A DNA stretch of 64,000 bases, from the NCBI GenBank assembly GCA_004194705.1, contig SADC01000688.1, positions 124,001 through 188,000 on the forward strand, read 5' to 3'. The notes under the pieces are model-generated. The model did no database searches and was not told where the DNA came from. It worked only from the letters and a program-made list of their open reading frames with translations. Source of the stretch: Ditylenchus dipsaci. Its lineage: Eukaryota > Nematoda > Chromadorea > Rhabditida > Anguinidae. Both the position numbers and the translations under genes were made by a program. Shown here piece after piece: positions 43,134-54,400 of this stretch (within the stretch, counting starts at the first letter, position 1; each line of letters opens with the position of its first letter).

Positions 43134-46025
43134 TTAAGCAGATGACTTGGCCGCTGGTTCCTCGGATTCCTCATCGTTCTCTTCCTCCTCACCCTGCTCG
43201 TGTTGACGTTTGGTGCCACGGGCTGGCTTACTTCCCTTTTGCTCAACATTTTTAGTGGCTCCGTTGCCGTTGGCCACAAAGTCTTCGGATTCATCTTCAT
43301 CCTGCAAAAAAGTTTTTACTTTTTATGGTTTCTGCTAGTGATTCGAAGTTCCAAAAATTTTTAGTAATGAAAACACATTTTCGAATTTTTTTTAAAGGCC
43401 TGACCTCTTCCTACTCGGTGGTCCTCCGCCAATTCAAAAATTTTCCCTTGATCATTGGACTTCTGTACGGATTTTTTCGCCACGTTTCTAACAAAACTAG
43501 GCCTGAAATCAAATTTTAGGCTTAGTTTTGTTAGAAACCTAGCGGAAAAATCCGTACAGAAGTCCAATGATCAAGGGAAAATTTTTGAATTGGCGGGGAC
43601 CACCAAGTAGGAAGAGGTCAGGCCCTTTAATAACTAGGAAAATTTTTTTTGCAGAGATTTTACTTTTCTGAATTTTCCAGCGTGCCAAATTTATTCTGAA
43701 TTTTCAAGCTTAATTTAGTACGAAGTTATGACTAAAAATAAGATAGGTGCTGTTTTAAAATTATGGCATGGAGACTTCTGGTCAAACAGTCAAATAGTTG
43801 CATTCTTTTCGCAAATTGGTAACACGAAATCACAAATTCTCCGGTGTTAGGTAGGGGAAGTGAGGATTAATTCGGTTAATAATTACAGTTTTTCTTGGCT
43901 TCTGAGCCAAGGGTGAGTCATAGCTGACCTTTTGAATAAAAACCTTATTTTTACCTGAACAGCCTTAGAGGAGTCGAGATAAGCGAGGCCATTCTCGTCC
44001 CCAGATTCCACTCCTTCTTCCTCTTCATCAGACAAATCTGCCTCTTCCTCCTCGTCATCCATACCATCTTCACCCTCACCATCGTCAGAGAGGTCAGCCT
44101 CAATGTCGTGAATGTCGAAACCGTCCAAGTACTTGAGCTGGGGATCAGCTCAAACACTTTCTGGCGGTAGTCCGCCGACTCAGTCACGTCACAGTCGAAC
44201 AGGTCTAGAGCAGCTAGTTCCTCCAGCTTTTTAAGTGGAGCAAGGGATTCAATGTCCTAAAAGTTGAGTGGTTAGAAATTTGAGATAAAATTAAAAATTG
44301 TTCTTTCAATGGAAATCAAGCCGTTCAATACCTGGGACACAGGAATTTTTAAATTTTAGTTTTTTAATGCCGCTTTTCAAAAGACTCTTGGTCATTAATA
44401 AACCCCGAAACACATAAAAAACCCCAGGTTACTCGAATGATTACTATTTCAGGACCTCGTGCTATAGAAAAAAGCCCAAACATTCTTGTTACATAAGAAA
44501 AGTCTACAGTGAAAATGGTCTACCTTGATTTTATTGGCACAGAGGTTGACGTGGTAGAGTCGAGGACAGTTTTCTACAAGTCTGTCCAAGTCCCGGTCAG
44601 CTTGTTGTCGGACAGGTCAATAGTTCTGAGGGAGTCTAGCTTGGGAAGTCCCTCCAACGTGGTTAGGCCGACGTTGATCAGGGACATAGTGGTGCTGCAA
44701 AAAGGAAAATTTGTACTGAATACCCAATTTTAAGCCGAACAGTAAACTTACAGGCTGGTGAACTCATCAGAGAGTCCAGAGATCTTGGTAGCCTTGCAAT
44801 TGTCCAACAACAAATCCACTAGTTCTGATGGCTTCTTGCCACGCAGCTAAAAACACATGTAAAATAGTGTGTTGGAGCTACTTTACAAATATGACTTGGT
44901 ATTTGTTTAAAAAATATTGGCGAACCTAACCAGCTAATCATAGTAGATAAATCTCCAATCTCTTTTTTCACGTCAAATCCACTCAAATATTTTTTTAAAA
45001 GGAAATGTAGATTGCCTAAGAAGTTTCCCAGGATTTTTATTGCACGAAATATATCACTAAACCGACAACAGCAGATAATTCCGATGGATAGTCTCCTTTG
45101 TACTCGAACATTACCAGGAGCATCAGACGAGGTATCGAAAAAACTCGGACTCAAATAATTGCTTGACAAAGGTTTTAGCTGCTTCAGTCATTGCGAACAT
45201 CACTACTCAGAAAGAGACTTTCCCTCAAAAGACTTCGTCTATCTCCTTAGCCACCCCATGCCCACGAATTTGTCATCCTTCTCAAACAAAAAAGTGGACA
45301 ATAACTTACTAACATGAAAAGCTGAAGTTGAACGGAGATTTAATTAGAAATCTGAAGTAATTTTTTCAACAATCTGGTACAAACTTATGTACAACGACCG
45401 AGAAAAACAAGTGAAAAAACCCATATTTTTATAGAGCGATTTTTATATAAGTGTGGTTGGGAAATGCTTAATATTTTTCAGCTCGACGGCTCAAGTGGAT
45501 CTGAAGATTTTGTTTCTGCTTAGAGGTTTAAAAGTTTAAAACTTTTAAGGGGGGGGGGGGGGGGGGGGACACTTGGGGGGGGGGGGGTTGAGAAATGGGT
45601 TTGTCAACCTGATGAAAAACCATTGATGGGTTGCAAAAAGATTTTTAATATAAAATTATTTATGTGATTTTATGATGGGTTTCACTACATTATTCCACAA
45701 TATTTAGTGAACCCCATCATGAAATCACATAAATAATTTTATATTAAAAATCTTTTTGCAACCCATCAATGGGTTTTACATCAGGTTTACAAGACCATTT
45801 CTCAACCCACCCCCCCCCCCAATTGTCCCCCCCCCCTTTAAGGCAAATGATCAATTTTTACGAAAACATTTTTAATTTTTGAGTGATTGAAAAATGTGCA
45901 TGCTCCGAGCGAAAACTGATCTCGCGAAATTTTTTGTTTTGAATACTAAATTTTAGGACTTATTGCTAAAATTTAATTTTTTTTTTTAGAATTATACTCA
46001 CCTCGAGCTCAATGCGTGCCTCCAT
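43134..46025 (-). CDS. ANP32: acidic leucine-rich nuclear phosphoprotein 32, with two frameshifts
   Basis: Five exons: 46025-46002, 44846-44752, 44694-44524, 44256-43955 and 43301-43134. The product begins MEARIELE. It has leucine-rich repeats (SELVDLLLDNCKATKISGLS, MSLINVGLTTLEGLPKLDSL), an LRR C-cap with YLDGFDIHD, a long Asp/Glu-rich region, and a tail with a KPARGTKR nuclear-localisation-type sequence. Its length of about 253 residues matches ANP32 (histone-binding and phosphatase-inhibiting nuclear proteins). As given, the frame is broken twice by one missing base each: near 44591-44593 in exon 3 (a run of three C on the plus strand) and at 44140-44143 in exon 4 (a run of four G). With each base counted, the intron phases and family alignment both agree. 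These could be sequencing errors in homopolymers or real decay. It is transcribed divergently from the HNRNPM-like gene. Confidence 0.85.
43396..43626. mobile_element. TTAA MITE in ANP32 intron 4
   Basis: The ends AGGCCTGACCTCTTCCTACT and AGTAGGAAGAGGTCAGGCCCT are flanked by TTAA (43392-43395 and 43627-43630). The arms include GTCC-CCGCCAATTCAAAAA and a central hairpin TTTCTAACAAAACTAGGCC. Confidence 0.8.
45549..45840. repeat. hairpin element bounded by G and C tracts (ANP32 intron 1)
   Basis: The left border is two long G runs (45550-45590). Then comes GTTGAGAAATGGGTTTGTCA and an arm to about 45690. The right arm is its complement, ending GACCATTTCTCAACCCACC and two C runs (45810-45836). 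The arm contains GGGTTGCAAAAAGATTTTTA. The whole 290 bp can fold into one long hairpin with a G/C-tract base. Confidence 0.65.
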
Positions 46026-48412
46026 TGCCCTGTTGTACTGAGTAATCTGAGAGAACTTGTGACAAACCAAATCAATCAACTTTCTTTTTAACAGTAGAAC
46101 GCTTTACAATAACCTGAACATTGGGAAATTAGTTACAGAACAGAAGTCGCCAAAGTCAAAATAATAGTGAGATTCAAACAAAAATCATAAAAAACCATGC
46201 AAATCAACTCAAAAATTAAAACATGCTCCCAACGAGAATCGAACTTTTGATCTTAAAAATATCCAACATCGCATTTCTCTCCTACTCCACGCAATAAACC
46301 CAATAAGAAGAAAACTAAAATTCACAATATAAAAAGCAACAAAATGGTGGACCTAGGACAAGTTGCCAAATCACTTCGCTCCTCTTTCTCAATCCCCAAA
46401 ACCAAAAGTGAGTAAAATGAAGAAGAAGGAAAAGACAAGCACCAAAAAGAACTGTGCAAAAAAACAAGCAGGCAGGCAGTAGTAGCAAAGAGAACCAAAG
46501 ACAGAATCAAATCCCCCGCCCATCGGTAGTAACCCAAAATGAGAGTTTCCCGCTTCAAAAAATGGAGTGCACACATATGTATATCTGTGTCTGGCTGGTC
46601 TCTAGTCTCTCTTCATGATACTTTCTTGTGATGTACATCCTTTAAATATGCACACATATAAATATATTTTGGGGTTGCAAGAGGCCAAAAGCAGGCGAGC
46701 AGAAAAGCAACAAAACAAGTGAACTAGGGGCGGGCACTTGCGCGTTAGAGGCAAAGAGCAACAAGAGGAGGACATTTTTGTTTTTGCTTCCTCGCCCTTT
46801 GCTCCTCCCCACTGGTCATGTTGTCAGCATTAGGGAGATGGTGGCTAAGGTTAACCCCTGCTACTTGGTTGGTTCAAGGCTCTGACCTGTGTTTTATTTG
46901 GAAGAAGGACCGGCAGCAAAGTCCGTCCATAAATTTGTTGATAGTTTTAGTGAATACACACAAAGGATGGAAAATGAATAAGAGCAAAAGCAGTAGCAGT
47001 TTTGAAATAAAGTCGGGTCCAGATAACCCGAGATCCTCTTAATTCCCACCTTCTGCTGCTCTCTTACACATAATATCGATGGTTGTATTTTTTTTTCAGT
47101 ACCAAAATACCGCATTTCACTAGCAATTTTTTTAAATTTTTAAATTTTCTCCTTAAATCAAATTTGGGCGTAAACTTTTTTTAAATTTTTAGCTATCGAG
47201 TGGCTCTGAATCTCAGCTTTTTACCAAGATTTTTTTTAGTGAAATATTTTAAAAAGTTAGAGATTTAGAAGTTTGGATAGAGGAACTTGGTCGATTAATC
47301 CCCCCCCCCCCCCATTTTTTCGACTAGGATTTCAAAGTTAAGACCATTTTGGAATCAGAATCTTTTTTCAGAATTTTTCAGGGGTTGAAAAATAATCCTC
47401 CTGGGTGATTAAAAGAGGATATACGATAAATCTTCATATTTTTTATATCTTTTACAATAGTCTGGGGTCTTGTTAGAAAACTGAGATTCAGGGCTACACG
47501 TTAATGCATCAACAAAAAAATCATAATTTAGAAAAAAAAATTCAGCAAAAGTTAAATTTTTCTTATCAGCCAAATATTTAGGAGAACAAGGAAAAACTGA
47601 AATTGTCTCTACAAAAAAATTCGCATAACGTGGGTACTTTTTACTGAACTTTTTTAATGAAAAGATTTTAGGGGAGGGGGGGGTTGGTATTCGCTATCAG
47701 TATCGAAATTACCTTCGCTCTTCGACAAATCCCTCGTCACTCACATCATAATTTGAATTTATATCTGGAGTATATTTCAATTTGTATCACAGTCAAATCT
47801 CACTATAAAAAACCTTTCTCAATGCCTGTTTGGCCAGCGATTTAAAAAAATGACTTTTTTATACACTTGATGTGAAAATCCTGATATAAGGAGTTTCTTA
47901 TATTGATTTTGACTGAAATGTACAAAATGATCTTAATTTGAGCATAAGACCAAAGATCCCCTAAATTCTCGAAATATAAAAAGACTAAAACTACTTAAAT
48001 AATTCAATGGAATGGAGCAGGGACACAGCAAAAATCATCCTTATCTTATATATAACTCAACAATATAATCAACACAAAGATATGATTTGGAAGCTGAGCA
48101 AGAAAATTCAAGAAAAAGCAACTCATTATTTATTGCTGCAAAAAAGTTGTTGCACTGAAAATGGAGTCCTAAATTTGAGCGTTTGAATTCAAAAACAAAG
48201 ATATTTGTCCTGGTAGGAAAGTGACTGTCTCGTTTTTGATTAGATTGTTTACTGTGCTTGAAATGGACTTCTTCTCAGATTTCCAACCATTTCTTTTACT
48301 GTTGTTGGATTGGATTACCTTTTGTTGATTTTGCATACTTTTTAATACCAATTACAGTTTTTTTATTTAGATTTGCTATTATTCATCCCTACTTTCCTTC
48401 AAACCAACAACA
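46026..48412. promoter_or_regulatory. divergent intergenic region, ANP32 and HNRNPM-like
   Basis: This 2.4-kb gap separates two divergent start codons and presumably holds both promoters, but no core element is certain. It contains a C tract (47300-47313), a G tract (47683-47695), and inverted blocks CTCTGAATCTCAGC (47211) and GAGATTCAGGGCTACAC (47480) that resemble the core shared by palindromic MITEs. Confidence 0.35.
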
Positions 48413-51400
48413 ATGGCTGGCCGTATGAGAAGTCGCTCGAGATCCCCTTTGCGCACGAAGAATGGCATTCTTGGTGGTGAGAGACGTGCACCCCCTCCGA
48501 GAGGTTTGTTTTTTGTACTTTTGTGAATAGGAGAGTCTTGGTGCATTAATAAACTGACAAACTGTAACTAAATAACAAGAAATATTAGTTTTTAAAGGGC
48601 GTTGATGGTGACTATGTGTTATTATGGACAGGATCGTGTAGAGCTCCACCAATTTTATTTCCAGCTTAACTTTTACTTTCTATTTAGTATGAAAACTTGT
48701 AAGTCGAATGATAGCTCAAAATCCCCTCTGCCGAATGCATCAAGCACGTTGTTTGAAAGCCAAAATGTATTGCTAAAATAATAAATTCAAGTCCTGGTGG
48801 GCTTACTGAACTTAAGTGTTCCCCTCGATTTCGTAAATTTTTTTTCAAAGCTTTATATGAGGTTCAGAACTATCATTTGGTATATTATATGTTTCATTCT
48901 AAATCCGAATAGCCTATCGAAAATATTATTTGAAAATAGAATTGGTGGATCGCGGTCCTGGTCATGTTCACAAGAAAATATTTCATCTGGTTGATTTGAA
49001 CACATCTTAAAAATCATACAACAAACTGAACAAATAAATTGATTGTCCAGCTCATGTTCAACATTGTCATAAGTATGATGCATAAATGGTTAACACAAAT
49101 AATAATTCACTGGAAGTTCTTCAGAGTGGTGATCTTTTGTTCGTAAAAATATAAATGAATTTCGGGCCAACTGAAGATGGTCTAACTGTAGAAGATGGTC
49201 GTCGTAGATAATTTTGTGTATTTCTGCTTGTTTTCAGATCGCAATGGTAAGCTGAATCAGTCCAGCAACAATATGGTCTACCTTTCGAATCTGCCTTTTG
49301 AACTCACCTGGATGGAGTTAAAAGACTTTGTTCGTGAAAAGGCTGGAGAGGTGTGCCCTTTTTTACTTTGTCACTAAAAATCGTCACTAGTTACCACATG
49401 GCTTACTCAATTTCCATAGCTAGAGCTGCAATTTATTTCAAGTGCCAACCATGGCCTTTTTTCGTCCATCTTAAAATTCAGTCAACGTGTTTCAAATCTT
49501 ACCAACGTGTCCACTGAAAACCGGAAATTTGTATAAAATTATCTTCGGTCTATAGTCTCGTTGGGATTCCACTTGGTTTAAATTCTTCTGTGACCAACAG
49601 ATTTTTTGTCGTTAGATCGATTTCTATGTGTTTCACTGAAACAAAAAAGGACTCTCTCGAATTCTCGCTAGAACAACAGAATGTCCACTGATCTCTAAAA
49701 ATAGAATTTCAAAAAAAGCTCTAGAAAAAAGTTACGACCATTTTGAAAAGTTAAAATTTCTTGATACTCTGTGGAGAGAGATCAGAGGGGAACAAACTTT
49801 TTGGCATGTCGTTTGTCGAGGTTAAAGCCTCGTGTTCAATGACTGAGAGGAAATTCCATGTTTTTTAACGCGGGAAGGGCTGTAAACTTTATTTTGTTTA
49901 TAAATTTTTTTCTTTTGGTCACATTTTGTAGCTAAGATTCAGGGCTACCCAATAAAAAATTTTCCAGCCACAAATCTCTGAAAAAACTTTGATAAAAATG
50001 CGTTTCCTCTCACTCTGCCTTTCAGTCATCAGAGTTTTTTTTCTTTCAGTCATTAGAGTGAAAGGCAAAGTGAGAGGAAACGCATTTTTATCAAAGTTTT
50101 TTCAGAGATTTGTGGCTGGAAAATTTTTTACTGGGTAGCCCTGAATCTTAGCTACAAAATGTGACCAAAAGAAAAAAAAAATTATAAACAAAATAAAGTT
50201 TACAGCCCTTCCCGCGTTAAAAAACATGGAATTTCCTCTCAGTCATTGGACACGAGGCTTTAAGCGATGGCTGAATAACTCTGTTCACGTAATAAGACAA
50301 TCTATATTTTTATAGAGTGGGGCTTATTCTCTGGGTTTTTCGGCTTTTTTAGATTTCCGAGAATCACCAGGGATTTCGAATGGTCATTCAGAAACCTAAG
50401 CTTAACCATCTAAATCCACTTAATTTCCACTAATTAGGGATCTTTTGATTAGATGACTTTGTTTGCTGAGCTTCGAAATTTTGACTGGGATTGAGTAGGC
50501 CATGCATTACTTGAAGTTTTTAATGCTTGACCACAGAACACCTTCAATTGATCCATCTTGATTTTAGGTCAACTTTGTTGAAACACTCGAGAACAGGGAG
50601 GGAAAATCCAAAGGCTGCGCTGTAGTGGAGTTCAAATCTCGTGAGTCCGCTGTAAAATGTGTGGAGGCTATGCATCGCACCGAACTCCGGGGTCGTCTCA
50701 TTGTTGTCAAGGAGATCCGAGTAATTTTTTGTTCCACATCCGTGTCTATATAGCCACAGCTCTGAATGTGGTTAAAGACCAGCTATAGAACCATGATCTG
50801 GTAAATTCTTCCGTTTTCAGGATCCTGTTGCTTTCTTCCGAAAAGTCCGTGAGGACACGGGTGTCGACTTTCTGGGGTCTAGAGACCGTGGAAATGCTGA
50901 CCGTCGTGCCCCACCCAGTAGAACTCTTCCATCAGCGGCCGACAGTGAGACCTTTGGCTTGAGTCCTGCTTTCCTAGACCAGCTAAAAATCAAGTTGCCG
51001 TTGATCAATCGAATTTTCCTCACCAATGTTGGTCTTTTTTCCTTGATTTTATGGTGGTGAAGGAAGTTTTCTTTGGTGTCAAGTTATGGTTGGAAATTCA
51101 CTCGTAATTCAGATAATCGGTTTTTTGTTGCATTTCGAGGTAGCAGTCCACTGACTTGGGTGACTGAGATAAAACAAATCAAAATTTTCTCCAATTGATA
51201 CCAATTTTTCCCAGCCATATTTCCGACACCATCGAAATCTTTTTTTTCTCATTTTCTACATTCCTAATTTTCATTCTTCAAACAGATTTCGTACGCTTGT
51301 GGTGTTGGTCGTCTGTACGATGTGTGCTCTCTAGCTGGCAAAGTCACCTGGCTAGATCTCCAACTAGACAAAGAAGGTAAAAGCAAGGGTATGGCCGTGT

Positions 51401-54400
51401 GCCAGTACTCTCACCCAATTGAGGCAGTCCAAGCAGTTTCCATGTTGCATGATCAACGTCTGTTCGACCGAGTGCTCTCAGTAAAGATGGACCGTTTTGA
51501 CAAGGATCCATCCACCGACCGTCGTGAGGGTGAATTGCCAGTTGGACTTAGAGGAATAGGCATGGGTCTGGGTGCTGGAGGAGCTCCTCTGACTGATGTG
51601 GCTTCTGTCATCTCTTCAATTGCCCCTGCATCAGCTCCCTCAGCTGTGGTTCACCACATCAACGGAAATTCTCAGTTGGCTCAACTGGCTAGCTCTAACA
51701 ATCCATTTGGAGCTTCTGCGAATTCTTTTTCTTCCGCTTCAGTCCCTCAGATTCAGCTCCAATCAGCACAGATCCAGGTAAACAAGGCTCTACCAATTTT
51801 TTTGACGTGTTTTGTTTTAAAAATCATGATCTATTGACCAGATGACCTTATACCACTTACTGGGTTCACCCTTAAAGGACCAACATATAACTTGTTGATG
51901 ACAATGAGAATATGGCAAATTCAAACGCGTGGGGGCATTTTTAAACTCCAGAATTACATTTTGAATTAACGTATTATCTCCAATTAGCGCCCTCTCTCTA
52001 ATGAGACCCCCCCCCTCTACTTTGAGGGTCTCTATCTCAGGATAGAGTAAATATTTTACAGAGCTGTTTATTGCATTTTTTTAACTACCACAAGCTCTAC
52101 TGATTCTGTTTTTTGGATTTTCGTTGAGCACCCGAAAATCTCGAGATCGATCCAACATTTTCCCGATTTTTGGAGGGTTGAAAAACAAGCGCCCGGGGCG
52201 CTTATTAGATATAATACGGTATGTATTTTTGGTTTATCGACATAAAAGTAATTATTTTGTTAGCTCAGTGGTATAACAGCGTTGTGTGGTGAATGTCGAT
52301 CTCAGGTTCGATTCTCGTGTCTGCTCTGTTATTTTTGATGTTAATACAATATACCGTAAATGTTCTAATAGAGACTATCCCCCTCCCGCCCTATTTTTTG
52401 ACTAAGATTTCAGAGTTAAAGCCATTTTTGACTGACAATTTCCCGATTTTCGGGGGATCGAAAAATAGAGCCCCCGGGGGCTCTATTAGAACATTCACGG
52501 TAAATGATTTAAAAAAAGGACAATACTTTTTTCTCCGACTAAAACACTTTTTTTTCCGACTAAAATATTTTTTTTTCCGACTAATTTTATTTCCGACTAA
52601 AACACTTTTTTCTCCGACTAAAATACTTTTTTTTCCGACTAATTTTCTTTTTTCTCCGACTAATTTTAATTCTCGACACGAAATCAACCATTTTTAAAAA
52701 ATTTTGTGTGAAATTCAAGGGTGGGCAAAGACCAGATGGCTGGAGACCCACTCCGGAATGGCCAAAAGGCCAAAATTATTGGTTTTTTGGGGTTTACTAA
52801 AGGGGGAGTAAACTTTTTGGGAAAAATCGATTGAGCGGATCAGATTTCGGGTCCGATCGGCTTAATCGCCCACAACTCCACCCTGAACCACTCGAAACCA
52901 CCATAAACCTGGAATTCTGAGCGATTAAGCCGATCGGACCCGAAATCTGATCCGCTCAATTGGTTTTTCTCAATAAGTTTACTCCCCTTTAGTAAACCCC
53001 CAAAAAACCAATAATTTTGGCCTTTTGGCCATTCCGGAGTGGGTCTCCAGCCATCTGGTCTTTGCCCACCCTTGAATTTCACACAAAATTTTTTAAAAAT
53101 GGTTGATTTCGTGTCGAGTATCAAAATTAGTCGGAAAAAAAAGTATTTTAGTCGGAGAAAAAAGTGTTTTAGTCGGAAATAAAATTAGTCGGAAAAAAAA
53201 TATTTTAGTCGGAAAAAAAAGTGTTTTAGTCGGAGAAAAAGTATTGTCCTTAAAAAAATTTTGGAATAAAAAAAGTGACGCGTGCATTTGAATTTGCCAA
53301 GTTCTCATTGTCATCACCAAGTATGGTCTTCCAAGTAAATTTTTTCGGATCAAATTGAATTGTTGCCCCTAAAGTCTGAATTCTTGTCCCTTTTGAATTA
53401 TTTCTTGCCCCTTTTTCAAATTTCAAATAAAAAAACTTAAATCTTGCCTTTTTTTCTGAAACTTTGCCCCTTTTTAATCAAAATCGGGTAAATTCTTCCG
53501 ATTTTTCATCGAAGGCGCCAAATCGGAGAAATTTACCCGATTTTTGATTAAAAAGGGGCAACATCTCAGTTTTTTCATTTGAAATTTGAAAAAGGGGAAA
53601 GAAATAATTAAAAGGGGCAAGAATTCAGACTTTAGGGGCAACAATTACATTCATTTACATCCAGTTTTTATTTCTACCGGATATATATCAAAGTATCCCA
53701 AATTATCAAAAATGCATGAAAATTAAAAATTTGTTTCTCAGCTGGTTCGACCATTTTTTCATCCAATTTTTGAAGACTTTTACTAAATCTTTTCAAATTA
53801 AATAGTATAGTCCGTGAATTAGCGAGGAGTCCAGTTTCACCGACCATTTGCACAAGAAAAAATCTCGGCATTAAAGGGCAAACCCTTAATAACGTTCTTT
53901 GAAGCATATCTATTTCAATGAGTGACAAGTGGGTCAAACTTGTCTATTTTTTTCCAAAATTAGTAATCAAAATAGGGATCCTTACAATTTTTCGGACCAC
54001 ACTGTGCAAATTAGGAAAAAAAAGTCGTTACACACAGCTGAAGAACGAATTTTTGACCATTATATTATTGAGGGATTTGACTGCAGCTAAAACTGCATTT
54101 GTCCTTAGAAATACAAATCTGCAAGCAGAAATGTTCTAAAGTTGCCCGGTTTCTTGGTGTGACTAAAAGTAAAATTTTTTGTTTTATAATCTGATAATCT
54201 CAACTTTTGGTCAAATTTCAATGACCTAATTTATTTATTACAAATCCATGTTCCTTCGGAAATTTTGCCAGCTGTAGTCTTCCAGACAAAATTTAAAAAA
54301 CCACAATATAATGTTTAAGATTTCAGCAATCTCAGGCTCAACCGATCGCTTATGATCATCCCACCAGTTTCCACAGCACTCCAACTGGTTATGGTTCGAC

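Larger units (their letters stand above)
52260..53326 (+). mobile_element. tRNA-derived SINE, copy B, with two insertions
   Basis: The head GTTAGCTCAGTGGTATAACA with B box GGTTCGATTCTCGTGT is followed by a body that is split by a CCGTAAAT-end MITE (52352-52503) and by a palindromic element (52518-53249). The tail resumes at 53259 with GGAATAAAAAAAGTGACGCG and ends near ACCAAGTATGGTC, matching copy A in order. Confidence 0.65.

Noticed and set aside
43951..44187. Second minus-strand frame in ANP32 exon 4
   Set aside because: It is the continuation of the real frame after a 1-base shift, not a separate gene.
52260..52330. Possible tRNA gene with a good B box
   Set aside because: The acceptor stem cannot form and the same sequence with a shared non-tRNA tail occurs at 2.7 kb, so it is a SINE.
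52293..52697. Opposed long frames at 52.3-52.7 kb
   Set aside because: They run through a SINE, a MITE and an array arm.
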